Shown here piece by piece: positions 47,507 through 59,278 of a stretch of DNA of 64,000 bases. How positions within the stretch are numbered: the stretch's first letter is position 1; every line of letters starts with the position of its first letter. Origin of the DNA: Blastomyces gilchristii SLH14081 (taxonomy: Eukaryota > Ascomycota > Eurotiomycetes > Onygenales > Ajellomycetaceae); contig NW_003101672.1 in NCBI RefSeq assembly GCF_000003855.2, forward strand, positions 1,320,134 to 1,384,133, written 5' to 3'. The notes under the pieces were generated by a model, which saw only the letters and a list, made by a program, of their open reading frames with translations, was not told the DNA's origin and did not search any database. Made by a program: the position numbers and the translations under genes.

Positions 47507-49128
47507 TTAATTTCTTTTCGGCGGATGACACGATAAAACCGGTTGGCTGAGGGATGAAGAAAAGAACACATAGAAAAAAACTAGGGAGGCATGAGCCAAA
47601 ATACCCGAGAGTGTACTCGTCTTATCTTCCTCGGCACTCAGCATTCAAGCAAGGGGTGTTTGCTGTGTTTCATTTAAAAAATTTATGCCATAATATATAT
47701 ACAACTAAGCACGGCCAGCCGATGTTACGCTCCCGTATTTCCTTTTTCCTATACACTAGATTCCTCCTCGTTTCCTTTCCATTTTCTATCTCATTTTCTC
47801 CCACTTACTTTACCTTCTTGGAACACTCCAATGTATGTATGTCTGTCTACAACTGTACTTGTACTTGAACTTGCGCGTATTTATACTTGCTACCATCATC
47901 TGCCTGTCCGCTCTTCCATACCTCAACCACCCAACAACTAAATTCATAATCGAAGGATATTATGCATTTTTAAAATGGTTCGTTCATGGAAACCCTCAGC
48001 AGCCCGGCAGAGCAAGTGAAATAGAGCCTACAAGGCACTTGGAAAAAAGGTGGTTGCTTGCTTGACTAGAGGAGATAATAATAACCAATACTTAGCTTTT
48101 CCTCCGTTCTTTACATTCCTCCCTCCCTTCGCTTATCCAATCCCATTACTCCTTCCGTCTCCTCTCTACTCATGCAAAGACCTTCAATTCTGAGAGTATG
48201 AAAGATACACCCACCCACACCTCCCGAAACTTTTCCAATTACTTCATCCTGTATCCGAAAATCCAAAGGTTGCAAGGGATATGAAAATAAAACGAGGGCC
48301 CAACAAACCTAAACATGAGAATAGCAAAAATAAGAAGAGGGCAGGAAAATAAACCGTTAAGAAGGGGGAAGCCAATAAGTACTAGATAAGATATAAACCA
48401 ACATCAAGGGAACCAAAAAACCCCTCATCATAATTAAAATAGAAAACAAAAAATAAGAGCACAACAGCAAAACCTAAGGAACAAGTATCCAAACTAGAAC
48501 AAATCGAATCCAAAGCAAAAAGCCAAAGCCAAAGCTAAACCAAGCCCAATTCACTCCCCAGCTAAAAAAGAAAGAAAAGCACAGCGCGCGGATATATGTA
48601 TAAGAGGGAACGAAGAGGAGAAAACCAGAACTACCGCATGGCTAGAAAACCGGGGGGAGGAAGGGCAAAAGAAAGACAAGAAGGGAAAGGAAAAGAAAAA
48701 GAAACCCAGCTACAAAAATATCAAAATCGTAACATACCCAACGAATGAGGGGTTTCATGAAACATATAGAAGCAAAAAAAAGAAAAAAATAGATACCGGA
48801 GGAACAAGAAAAACAAGAATGGAAGAAACCAGCCCATCCCAACTCCTGAATCACAGGTTCAAAAAATCCATGCTTCCAAAGAAAGCTCAGAAGTTCTCCC
48901 CTCTACTTCTCCGAAGGACGTTATTCTTCTCCCTAATTTTACCCCTTCGTTTAAACACTCCAACAAAACCTCCTTTTCCTCCGAGCTGTCCCTGACAGGA
49001 AACTTAATCCAGCCAACAACCCCGATCACGTATCATCCCCCGTCCAACGTCCAAACAATATCCAGATCAGTTAGTAGTAAAAGAAAATGGAATAAAATGA
49101 AATAAAAAAACACACAAAGTTAAGAATT
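47507..49128. other. Convergent intergenic with strand-biased flanks
   Basis: 1.6 kb. The first 300-350 bp after MIA40 are pyrimidine-rich on plus. About 48280-48880, which follows the minus-strand gene stop at 49129, is purine-rich on plus, so pyrimidine-rich on that gene's sense strand. No gene or RNA recognised. Confidence 0.5.
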
Positions 49129-50416
49129 TCACCTCCTCAGAATCGCCTCATACAAACTCCCCAACATCCCAATGGCGGACCCAGTCAACAAACCAGGTAG
49201 TCCACCAGGAACCGCACCGGGAACAGCCATCACCGTCGTCCGACGGTACACGTTCCAAAAGGTGAAGATGTTCGTGTACACCAGGTACGAAACCAACGCC
49301 TTGGAGACGTTATAAACCAGTGGGTCCAGGTTAGCGGTTTCAGCAACCCTTGCAGCAACCGAGGTGGTGGTACGACGCGTGCCATAAGCATGGATGCTGC
49401 TGCCGCCGCCTTGCTGAGAAATCTTCAAGCTCAGGTTGAAGAAGTACGCGAGTAGGGACGGTAGGAATATACTCGTGGTAAGCCAGAGGGAGAAAGGGCC
49501 CCAGAAGGACGCGTCGAGCAGGATGAAGAGGTCGGGGACCTTGATGGCGTAGTTCGGGGTCCCGACAGAGGGTACGGCAGGGAACGTGGCTAGGTAGCGC
49601 ATAGGAACGATGTCGGCGAGAAGACCGTACAGCTCGATCGCAAGGGTGATGGTCTCGATGGCGCGGACGCTGCTGAGGCAAGAGCGTAGCGCGTCGGAGC
49701 GCTCGGTTATGCCGGACGCGTCCCAGGCTTCAGACATGGACTGGCGGGCTTTGGTGGTTTGGCGATCGATCGCGTCTGTGATGACAGCGGGGGATGGGGG
49801 GAGGGAAGAGAAGGGCAGTGAGCGACGCGCGGGGGTGCGAGACGCGGGGGTGGACTCTTTGCTAGCGCTGCTGTCGGATTCATCTCTAGATTTTGTTGTT
49901 AATACTTCTTTTTTATCGTCGTGCGTTTTGCGCAAGAGGGAATAAGAGAAAACGCGTGATGGCAAGTGAGGAAAAAAGAGAGAGAGGAGGGAGAATAAGA
50001 GGGAACGAACGTGGCTTCGACTTCCTGCTTTGGTTTTACTTGTCGCCTCGACCGGATAGGTCTCCTGGTATCATCACTAGACATTGCAGGCTCAGGCTTG
50101 GGTTCCCTCTTGACGGGAGATGAGCGCGATGTGTGCGACAGACGCTTGTAGTAGTCTGCCAGCCTCTGTTCGCCGGAAAGCAAGGCACGATTCGCGGCGA
50201 GATGTTCGTCGAGCGCAGCCTCGAGCTCGGTCTTCTTGTAGTCCTCAAAACTAGATTGTCTGATTAGAAAATGTGCGCGACACGGTATACCATTGTTTTC
50301 AAAAAGCATATATCGAACAAAAGAAACGGGACATACTCCTGGAGATTCGAGACTTCAGCGAGAACGACGAGGTCACTCTTGCGCAGACCGCGCAGGTAGG
50401 GTAAAGCAGGCGACAT
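49129..50416 (-). CDS. Fungal membrane protein with SAP-like N-terminus
   Basis: Three exons: 50416-50337, 50250-50011, 49885-49129; 358 aa. The N-terminal 45 residues (LRGLRKSDLVVLAEVSNL, then FEDYKKTELEAALDEHL) resemble a SAP-like helix-turn-helix. A basic linker (SPVKREPKPEP, RRPIRSRRQVKPKQE) and a Ser/Pro-rich stretch follow. The C-terminal half has hydrophobic segments suggesting two to four membrane passes (FILLDASFWGPFSLWL; FLPSLLAYFF; SYLVYTNIFTFW; a final GLLTGSAIGMLGSLY). Such an arrangement could suit an inner-nuclear-membrane protein that touches chromatin, but that is inference. I do not know a name for the family. It sits between convergent MIA40 and the carrier gene. Confidence 0.7.
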
Positions 50417-51176
50417 GGCTGGGTGGGGAAGGGACAATATAAGGGTAGAATGTGAGTCGCGTAGAGTATGCGATTGTATTTATTGAAGCGTGAAGAGCTG
50501 TAACTGGGTATGCAATGCAGGCGGTAAGGGGAGGATGACGCGGGTGGAGGATCAAGGGGGATGGATGAGATACGTCGCGGGGAGTCGAGGTTGGACGGAT
50601 GATGTTGTTTACTCGGCGCCACTAGCGTGTTTTCATCACGGCTTCCTTTCCCCAAGCTTGAGCCACGCCGGGAAAGGGGACGGTGTCAACAATGGCATTA
50701 GCTTATTGTTTGTTATTTGATTCATTGTTATAGTTATGCTATTATAGGACTACTCGTAGAGTTATATGGAGCATTCTTCCATGTCTCTCAATTAATAAAA
50801 AGAATTGCAGTAGAGTTATTCCATATCCCGCCAAAAGTGTATGTATGAGCCACAGAAGGGCATCCTCTGGTACTGTACAGTTATATCAACAGCGACAAAA
50901 TGAGAGAGAAAAAAACAATACGAGGACACCAGAAGAAGTGATATACATCAAAAGAAGAAGTAGAAGAGGTAGAGAACCGACACCAAACGCCTGTCTATGC
51001 AAAATGACACACATCCCTGGCTAACAACGAGATGGTATAGCTCACCCTCTAGGAAACAGCAGAAGAAAAAAAGAAGAAAAAGGGAAAACAAAAAATAAAA
51101 TGTAGTATAATATAAAATATACCATCGAAGAAAGGAAACCACTGCTGTGTGTAGGGTGCGCTTGGGTAAAGGAAAA
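50417..51176 (-). other. Intergenic: promoter of the SAP-like gene and carrier 3' flank
   Basis: 760 bp. About 50880-51120 is purine-rich on plus (pyrimidine-rich on the carrier sense strand). No gene seen. Confidence 0.5.
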
Positions 51177-52926
51177 TCATAGAACAGCCCCACCGCCTCC
51201 CAACTCACCCTCGCGTTGCTCCTGGTATGTATCCAGCTTCTTTAGCAGATACTGATAGAGCACCAACATCGTCCCGCTCTGCACACTCGTCCACAAAAAC
51301 CGTGGACCAACCCCTCGAAACCACCCCACAATCCCTTCTGTCCGGTATATCATTTTCAACCCTGTAAATACTGACGACGTATCTAGTAGTGACGCTCCGG
51401 GTCTCACGGTGGATGTGGATGGGGAGGATGTCGATATTAATCTGGAAGACTGTATATTCTTCGACGCCGCTTCTTTTATTTTCATCTTATGCTTTCCTGC
51501 CACCGCAGGAGCAGGAGCAGGAGCAGTGGCAGTACCAGCTCCACCACCAGCAGCAGCAGAAGAACAAGCTGCTGAGGGAGCCGACCTAGCAAACGAATCC
51601 GGACTCTGCTGCGTCTGCGTTCTCGTTTTGACAACGTCAAGCGGACAAGTAATAACGCCCGCCATGCCGCCCGCCGTCGTAGCCGTTAGTATCTCCAGCG
51701 GCAATCCAATCTCCCTACTCCCAACCCACTTTTTCGCAAGTTTCTGCTCTTGCTCATAAAACGCAAATTGCAGCGCAGAGAAAGGCAGGTCGCGGAAGAG
51801 CGTCGCCTTGTATCCCGAAAATAATGTGCCGAAACCTTCTTGGCGGACGATTGTGCGGAATGCGTCGATTGTGCCTCTATAGTTGTATCCGGAGCGGAAG
51901 AAGGGGTTGTTGTATCGTCCTTGCAGCTGTTGACGGGTTTTTAGGACTTCTGACGGGACGTAGACAACGGAGGCGACGAGATCGGCGATGAAGCCTAGAA
52001 ATTGGCTTTGTTAGCGTAGGTAACAAAATAGTGAACATATAATGTGTAACTACGTACCGCCTGCAAGATATGATAACGACGGATTAACCCCCGCATCCAA
52101 CATGTGCCTCTTGCTATACTCGTACGTGCCGAAAAATATCACCGTCCCTGGAAACGAGCCCAGGAATGCCGGTGTGACTCCGCTATATAACCCTCTCCGA
52201 ATCCCTTCCTGCCGTAGAATGGTAATATACGAGGAGGACATGGATGTGTACTTGGGTGGGAAGTGCGGGTCGCCCTGTTGCCGTGTCTTGACGGTGTCCA
52301 ACGAGTGCATGAGCAGGTCCCCGCTGGTCCCGCCGATACCACCGGCTATCATTGACTAGAAATAGTGAAAAAAGGTTAGTTATGAGAGTAAATGTGATCC
52401 CCCCTGTCTGTAGCGCATGATCATAAATTCCCCCCCCTCCTTCCTCCCTAGTTAAAAAAAAAAAAGAAAAGAAAACATCACCCCTCCTCCTTTTCCGAGT
52501 AATACATACATGTAGATACGGCGGCCTTGCAGCTTCAACATCAACATCAACATCCACATGGACATGCGCAGTGATGGGCGCAGGAGCATGAGCATGAGCA
52601 TGACCGTCTACCCGCTCATCACCCCTCATCGTCCTAGGCCGCTTATTTCTCCCCTCCACCCCCAACTCCGTGGTCATCGTCGCATGCGCCCGATCCCGAT
52701 CCCGATCGCCGTCGCCAAATACAGTAGGAGGTGGGAGAAGAGCAATGGCGGCAGGAGCAGTGACAGGGATGGTATTGGTAGCGGAGGCAGAAGCAGTGGA
52801 GGGCGATGATGATGCACTCGTTGTGTTGTCGGCAGCGGTGGTCGTGCTGCTACTGGTGCTCGTGCCGGAGGAGAAGAAGCCAGGCATCGACATCCACGAG
52901 TTTGTCGTTGTCGAATTCTGGCTCAT
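51177..52926 (-). CDS. Mitochondrial carrier, YMR166C/MME1-like
   Basis: Three exons: 52926-52510, 52355-52058, 51994-51177; 510 aa, longer than the usual 300-370. Three carrier repeats are visible with signature P/S-x-D/E-x-x-K/R: HSLDTVKTRQQ, VPSEVLKTRQQ and CPLDVVKTRTQ. Matching second-helix motifs include EGIRRGLYSG, EGFGTLFSGY and EGIVGWFRGVGPRF. Exon 1 adds about 139 low-complexity residues (Ser/Thr-rich, then alternating His-Ala and Val-Asp). Repeat three carries an Ala/Pro/Ser-rich insert of about 80 residues after TRTQTQQ. GGIGGTSGDLLMHSLDTVK is close to yeast YMR166C, reported as an inner-membrane magnesium exporter (Mme1). The substrate here is inferred from that resemblance only. 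Confidence 0.85.
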
Positions 52927-54956
52927 CGCCGCCCCCGTCTCTCTCCCGTTTCTCTTTCTCTTCGTAAGTTTCGTTTATACTAGGCGGGGATGCGAATTGG
53001 GATACTTTCTTCTGTCTCTCTCTTTCTCTTTTTCTATCTCTCTAGTGGGTTGGGTGCATATGTATTATATCTATATCTTCTAATTGGAAAAATATTTTTC
53101 GTTTCCGCTCCTTTTATTCCCGGTCCGAGGAGGCCGTCTCCGCTTCTCCCGGCAGGTTCACCGATTCGGATTTAGGGCGGGTTGGCGGAGCGGGGATTGC
53201 GGACGACTCGGCGAGAATAGAAGAAGGGATATAAAACTTCGTATGTATCCAGATTCTCCAGGTAGATCCTTATGCCCGGTTGTCCTGGGGATATTCTTTC
53301 CAGGGAAGCGGAAGCACCAAGAGGCAGGCAATGGAGCGAAGGTAGGGTAGGGAGCAGTAACAACCAATTACCAACTTCGAAACGAAGGGCGGACGGGCGA
53401 TTCCATCCTTATTCTTGCGCTGGTCAAAATATATATATATAAAAACAAAAAAACAAAAAACAAAAAAAACAACAGAATGCGGAGCTGGGGTTTGCGTGTG
53501 GTGTGGGCGGGTGAAGGAATTGAGTTGTCGTGTATTTCCTTTTTTTTGTCTTTTTTTCAACCTTTTTTTCTGACCTTTTCTGATAGCTGGGGTATCGGGC
53601 CGGTCGGAGGAATGTTGATCCGGGGCGCCGGGACAGCTAGTAGTTATTGTAGGTTATTCATACCATATGAGCAATCGTGACATTTTGTTCATATGGAATT
53701 CTCGGGGGGTATAGTATATTGGGATTGAGAGGAAAGATAAGAAGAAGTGCAGTCAGTTGATTATCTGTATATTGTACTCATAAACTCGGTTGCTCATTTA
53801 CTAAGGCCTTTTCACAAAAGGAAATACGGAGTACAGAGGCAGAGACAAGATACCAGTACAGCCCGGATTTGTCCCAGAAAGAGATATTGGACGTATGGAC
53901 GTATGAAAGAAAATATGAAGAAAAATACAGATGAAAACGTTGTCGCTCAAAAAAAAAAAAAAAGGATACGTAACAAAAATAAAAGAATATGTAGGATAGA
54001 ACAGTAAACAGGCTCACTTCTGATGCTTCTTCAAAAACCCAGAAATCAAATTACATCCAAATCACACACGACAAACAGGCAACAAGAAAACAGAAAGAAA
54101 TGATGAGAATGCCTAGAAGTACAGGCCCTTTGCTATTTTGTTGTCTTTTTATATATTTTTTTTCAAAGTTTTGTTGAAGAGACACACCGCTCCTACCTAT
54201 CTTCCTATCTTTGACTCCCTTCTACCCGTCCCCTGCACACTCAAAAGACAAAAATCGCACTCAAACTCAGATAGATAGATATTATTCTTATTATGTTCAC
54301 CGTGGTCGCGTGACAAACATCCCCAACCCCATACTATCTCGCCAAAATGAAGAAACAAGCGAGGGAAAAAGAATAAAATGAGAATGAAAATTAAAATGAA
54401 AAGGGAACAGGAAAAGGATAAGGAAAGCAAAATGGAATTCCGTCCGCGTGGGCGCTGGTAGTGGGAAAGGCCCCAAGTCAGCCGGTCTCTGGCTCCGGAT
54501 GATAATGATAATTTTGACGCGTGCGCTTGCATGCATTTACGATTTAAGAGGGTCCGTATGCCGCCGCGGAGGGTTGCTCCCCTCACCCTTCCCCTGTACT
54601 ATACATAGACATGCACATGCACAGCAACCGGGTCCGAAGTGATAATGCGTCATGTTATGGCTGTATTCCGTACACACAAACGACAAACCGGGAGGGAAAT
54701 GAGTCCCCCAAGACTTTTTAAACACAAAAATAAAGGGAACATGCTGAGAGCTAGGAAATAGGTGTCGTCGTGGTTGCTGCTGTTGTGTACAATCATCATT
54801 ATGTTTCTTTTTCGGATCCCGAGAGAGGTTGCGGAAAAGTGAAAACAGGAGTAGCGTCAGGAGGGAGGCCGTTCGGAAATAATAATAATAATAACAATAA
54901 CAATAATAAAATTATCAAAATTATTATCATTATTATTATTATTTTTCAAAAACTTT
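52927..54956 (-). other. Intergenic: carrier promoter and TMEM33-like 3' flank
   Basis: 2 kb. It contains TACGGAGTA at 53825-53833 and a purine-rich plus strand near 54340-54440. An AAT/ATT inverted repeat at 54879-54946 abuts the stop codon of the next gene. No protein gene recognised. Confidence 0.5.
54879..54946 (-). repeat. AAT/ATT inverted repeat directly after a stop codon
   Basis: An (AAT)n arm (about 54879-54909) faces an (ATT)n arm (about 54918-54946). The transcript of the minus-strand gene would carry a long A-U hairpin starting about 10 nt after its stop codon at 54957-54959. Confidence 0.75.
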
Positions 54957-56237
54957 TTACTGGGGCTTCTTAGCTCCCGCAGCAGCACCCTGGTACCCAC
55001 CCAGATACCGTCGGATATCCGTTACGTCATAGGCCTGCCGGACAACACCCTTGAACATCTCCCAGCCTTGTCTCACCTGCGGTGGGGTATTCTGGTGAGA
55101 GATGGCGGCATCAACACGGGCAGTCGCACGGGCCACGGTGCCCTGCACAAATGAGCTCTGCGCATACCGGGAGCGGAAGAAGGAGAAGTATATGATCAGC
55201 AGCACCCAGCTGCCGCTTGAGAAGGTCAGGGCGGACCCGACGAGGCGGAATAGGAGAGTCATTTCAAAGGCGGCCACGAGGCCCATGCTAGCGTCATAGT
55301 ATCTCTTGACGAAGCGGCCGATGCTTTCGGCGAGCGGGGATTGTCTTGTGGCGGGGCGGCCGGATGGGGAGGTTGCTTCGCCTGGTGCGACTGGTTTGGC
55401 GGGTTGGAGGGTTGGGATGAGATAGGTGCGGCTGTAGGTTGCTACGTGGAAGACGGAGTAGATAGCGAAGGGTAGGAGGGCGATTGGGATCTGGCGGGAG
55501 TAGAGCCATACGAGCGCCATGACTGTTGTTCATGGTGAATTTCTGTCAGCGAGGAGGTAATATTTTTGACGGATTTTTAATATAGCCATGCGAGGGAAGG
55601 GGGGAGGAAAGAGTAAAAAAAGCCCACTAACATAAATATTGGACATTCTCGTCACCGGCCAATTTGATGGCAGTGGCGGGGATGGAGCCTCCAAGACGGC
55701 CACGGGCAATATATGCTTTATACACGACAATTCCATATGTAGCGGCAGCGGATATGAATGCAAAACGATATGAATATCTGGCCATGCCTGAGTAGTAGTT
55801 GAATGTAATGTAGGAAAGGAAGTATCGGAAGACAGCAAGAATCAATGCCAGGTGTCTATAGATGCGCGGTAGAGCAAGTTAGCCAGCAAGAACCATCTGT
55901 GTTTATTTCCATAGGAGCCGCAGTCTCCATATTCCCTGTTATTCAGGATCAAACGGTTCCAGCATCTCCGTCTTCGCTTGTCTGTATTTGTATATCTTTT
56001 TCCCTTTTCCTCCTTATTTTACCTCCCTCACCGCTTCCACAAATACTCCAGGACTGTTTAAGTGAACTCGACATACCCAAGAAACCAACCGAACCTATAA
56101 ATAGATTAGCAAACGGCATTCTCTCTTTCGGTCCCCTGAGGGGGATGGACGTCTACCGGGGAAACATACTGTAGGGTCTGGGCGAGCAGCTTCAAACGCT
56201 CGCCCAAGGGCAGGGTGGAAGGAGGCGGAGGAGCCAT
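54957..56237 (-). CDS. Pom33/TMEM33-family ER and nuclear-envelope protein
   Basis: Three exons: 56237-56170, 55855-55632, 55522-54957; 285 aa. N-terminus MAPPPPSTLPLGERLKLLAQTLQ, then four hydrophobic segments (ALILAVFRYFLSYITF; YRFAFISAAATYGIVVY; MALVWLYSRQIPIALLPFAIYSVFHVATY in part; LVAAFEMTLLFRLVG with SGSWVLLIIYFSFF). The C-terminal soluble tail has RYAQSSFVQGTVARA and WEMFKGVVRQAYDV. This matches the TMEM33 / Pom33-Per33 / S. pombe Tts1 family, which shapes the tubular ER and helps distribute nuclear pores. The 314-nt first intron is long for the window. Moderately confident family call. Confidence 0.78.
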
Positions 56238-57426
56238 CTGTAGCAAGCAACAGTTAAATGCCCCAGCCGGTCAGTGAGAGAAAGCGGTGCGTTGTCGGGA
56301 CGAGAGGGAGAGGTGAAGCAGAGATAGCTGGATAGAGCAGTGGTAGTTGAGTGTATTTATTTATCTATTCCCTTGGAGCCAGGCTGCAGGATATCATCAA
56401 AAGGTCACGGTGGAATAATCGCTGATCAGGCCAGAAGTTGAGTTTGTGACTTGTCGGGAGGATTTGTTTTGTGCTCTTGGATCAGACAGACTCAGGTTGG
56501 AGCGTGTATTGGCGCCGTATCGGGTGGCAGGTTTCAGGCAGCCACGGCTGTATCAAGCTGTATCACGCTGTATGTAATCGTACGACAATACACCCACACC
56601 AACCCCCAGCCACCCGCAGCCAATTGTCATGTGACGTAACTAGCTCCGACCTTGGAAACAATCATAATAAATATTTTTCCTTCAACAAACAGCAAACAGC
56701 AAATATCTCTTGTTGCTTTCTAGCTTCTACATCCATGGATATCTATCTCTACGGAGTACACAACCAGGAGAAGCCCCGGTACAAAGACAAAGACCAGCTC
56801 CAGGTCAAACAGCCCAATTGCACCACTCTGCCCTGTATCTGCAATGGCTCTGCTCACAGTCGGAATGATTTGCTTACACGAATTACCAACCAATGGCTCG
56901 ACGTCATCCCGGCCAACTCCTCTCTTCCATGACAGACGTCAGTCGATGAACTAAATCCTCAACGCAATCGATAATTGGGCAAAGGGGGGAAAAGTCTGGC
57001 ATTTTCATACCATGTCTTGTTTATTTTTGCTTATTAGCCACAATTCATGCTTTGCTTCTCCAACTGTTTCAGAGCAACCATTGAATGAAGTAAAGCTGTC
57101 TGTGACAAGCTGCAGAACCATTCTGAACTTCTGATACTTCTGAAATCATGAACCTGGCTCCTGTTTCTCGATCTATAGCTCTATATTGCATATTTGTTGC
57201 ATATGAATATATTCTGTTCTCGTTTGCTGCAGAATATGCGTACCTCTGCATTCTCAGATGTGCATTAGCTACATGCACTTCTACCCTCATCCATGCAATA
57301 TCCAACTTGCAAATCTACCAGACCAGATATAAAAACATTATCCAATTACCCAATCTTCCAAAAAATAAGATATTAAAATCAATTAAAAGGGAGACGAAAC
57401 CCTTCGCATTCTCACTCCCCTCTTAT
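56238..57426. other. Intergenic between TMEM33-like gene and Cys-rich gene
   Basis: 1.19 kb. TACGGAGTA occurs at 56750-56758. A plus-strand frame at 56471-56932 (153 codons) has no recognised similarity and I leave it uncalled. Confidence 0.45.
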
Positions 57427-58125
57427 TCAGCTCTCTCGCTTCTCCTGAAAAGTATTTTTCATCCACCCCTTCCACCGCCCGAGCAGCCCTCCCGATTTCC
57501 GCCACCGCTTCTTCCCCTTGCCTCTCTCTCTCTCTTCTCCCTCCTTTTGTGATTCCTCATTAACACACTTCCCGCAAAGTCCCTCATCCCTATATTGTTC
57601 AAACTGGATCTTCCCCGCCTCCTCCTCCGAAAACTCATACTCCGTCTCCCAAAACTCCGCAATCCGTAAATCCCCCGGATCAATATGAACATCCGCTCCT
57701 ATATCAACCTTATTCTTCTTCTTCTTCTTATCACCATCCTTCCCCTTATACACAAAACACTTCTGCAAACTCGCCGCCTGCACCCACGTCTTCGAATGCC
57801 CACACTCAAACTGCCACACTAGATTCGGCATCTCTGCATACCCCTGCCTATCCCCCGTGCTCTCTACCACCGGTCTTGCGCGCAGCTTCGCCTCCTCCTC
57901 GCACGCTGGACACAGCCCCCGGAGCTTCAGCACTGTGCCATGCCACGCGTCTATGTCGCAGCAGCGCGAGGGGTGGAAGCCGGGCTCCGTGAGCAGTTTT
58001 GTGATGGTGTGGATTGGGAGGGGGATACCGTTGGGGGCGTGGCAGTAGATTATGTCGTATTTGAGGTGGCAGGGGATGGTGTGGGCACAGGTAGCGTATT
58101 GTTCGTGGGAGGTGTATTTGCACAT
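57427..58125 (-). CDS. Cys/His-rich hypothetical protein
   Basis: Single exon of 232 aa from MCKYTSHEQYATC. I do not recognise the family. Cysteine/histidine pairs suggest one or two zinc sites: C-AHTIPCH, YCH, CCDID, LCPACEEE, FECGHSKTW and LCGKCVNEE near the C-terminus. A polylysine linker (GDKKKKKNK) lies in the middle and the tail is very basic (ERGKGKKRWRKSGG). The pattern of short Cys/His pairs resembles small fungal proteins of unknown function rather than a RING or C2H2 domain. No intron and no informative neighbour. Confidence 0.6.
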   Translation of the reverse strand: MCKYTSHEQYATCAHTIPCHLKYDIIYCHAPNGIPLPIHTITKLLTEPGFHPSRCCDIDAWHGTVLKLRGLCPACEEEAKLRARPVVESTGDRQGYAEMPNLVWQFECGHSKTWVQAASLQKCFVYKGKDGDKKKKKNKVDIGADVHIDPGDLRIAEFWETEYEFSEEEAGKIQFEQYRDEGLCGKCVNEESQKEGEERERGKGKKRWRKSGGLLGRWKGWMKNTFQEKRES

Positions 58126-58610
58126 TTTTTTTTTTTTCCTTCTTGCTATTTCTTTTTGTGTTTTGGGTTTGGTGGTAGTTTTAGTTGATCGAGTGGTGGA
58201 GTATGTATATTGTTTCCAGCAGGTAGGTGCCCAGCTTAGGAGACCGCTTGACGATGAATAGGAGGAGACAGGGGAAAGCTAGCTTAAGGGCACAGTAGGT
58301 AGGTCTAAATATGTACTGTGGTATTAGATGTGCCGAAGTGAAGGCAGTTACACATTCTAATTGTGAAGAAAGTGGGAGAGGGGCTATGTTCTTATATATA
58401 TCATCCATATATGAATCCTATCTCAAATTCACAACATCTAGACCTGAGAATATATATTCCCTTGGTTGTAGACGAGTGGTCATCACCGGCTGTATCCCCT
58501 CTGTACCTCCTACCTGGGGAACTTTTAAGATACAGAAAGAAAAGGAATGATCCCGTGGATAGATCGTTTGTTCCCTTTTCCCGCGAAGCGCCTGTACCCC
58601 TTGAGGTGGT

Positions 58611-58636
<26 letters not shown>
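58611..58636. repeat. A26 homopolymer
   Basis: Perfect run of 26 A in intergenic DNA. Confidence 0.9.
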
Positions 58637-58642
<6 letters not shown>

Positions 58643-59242
58643 GGAATTAAAACAAAAAAAGGCAGATAGATAGGATAGAGCGAGGTGAACACCCAGTTAG
58701 AGATCCAGTGTATACATATATCCATTCCGATCATGCCCCCCCTTCTTCTCTGTTAACAAAGAGAAGGGAAAAAGAGGAAATCAGGGAATATTCCCACCAG
58801 CAAATATATTCTTCCCTTGTTTTTACCCTTCACTGGCCACGGGGAACAATGAAACCGGGAGGCAGGGGCCAGCCTGCCCAGAGTATTTACTCCTCGACTT
58901 ACTATCATTCACACAGTAGATGTACCTGGTACAGTTGAATAAAGAAAACAACGGCGGTAGAAAGCGAGCAACGAACAATAGAGGGTGAAGAGGAGGAACG
59001 AGGAGAGGAAGAAGAAGAAGAAGAGAAGTACCTCCTTTCATTTACCCTTTCCATCATGTTTGAAAGAAAAACACCGCATCGTTTCAAGGGAACAATGGCA
59101 TTGAGTATCTAGAACCTTACGATATACCTCCCGTAATTTCCCTAGGTTATACAGAGTGGATCGCTGCTATATCTGGTGAAACCTATCACATACCTATCAG
59201 AGATAATATACTAGCCTACGCAAATACCCATCTCTACTAGTT

Positions 59243-59243
<1 letters not shown>

Positions 59244-59275
<32 letters not shown>
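59244..59275. repeat. T32 homopolymer
   Basis: Perfect run of 32 T, the longest homopolymer in the window; exact length may be affected by sequencing. Confidence 0.9.

Positions 59276-59278
<3 letters not shown>

Noticed and set aside
56471..56932. 153-codon plus-strand frame
   Set aside because: No domain, no splice logic, lies in an AT-rich promoter-like gap.
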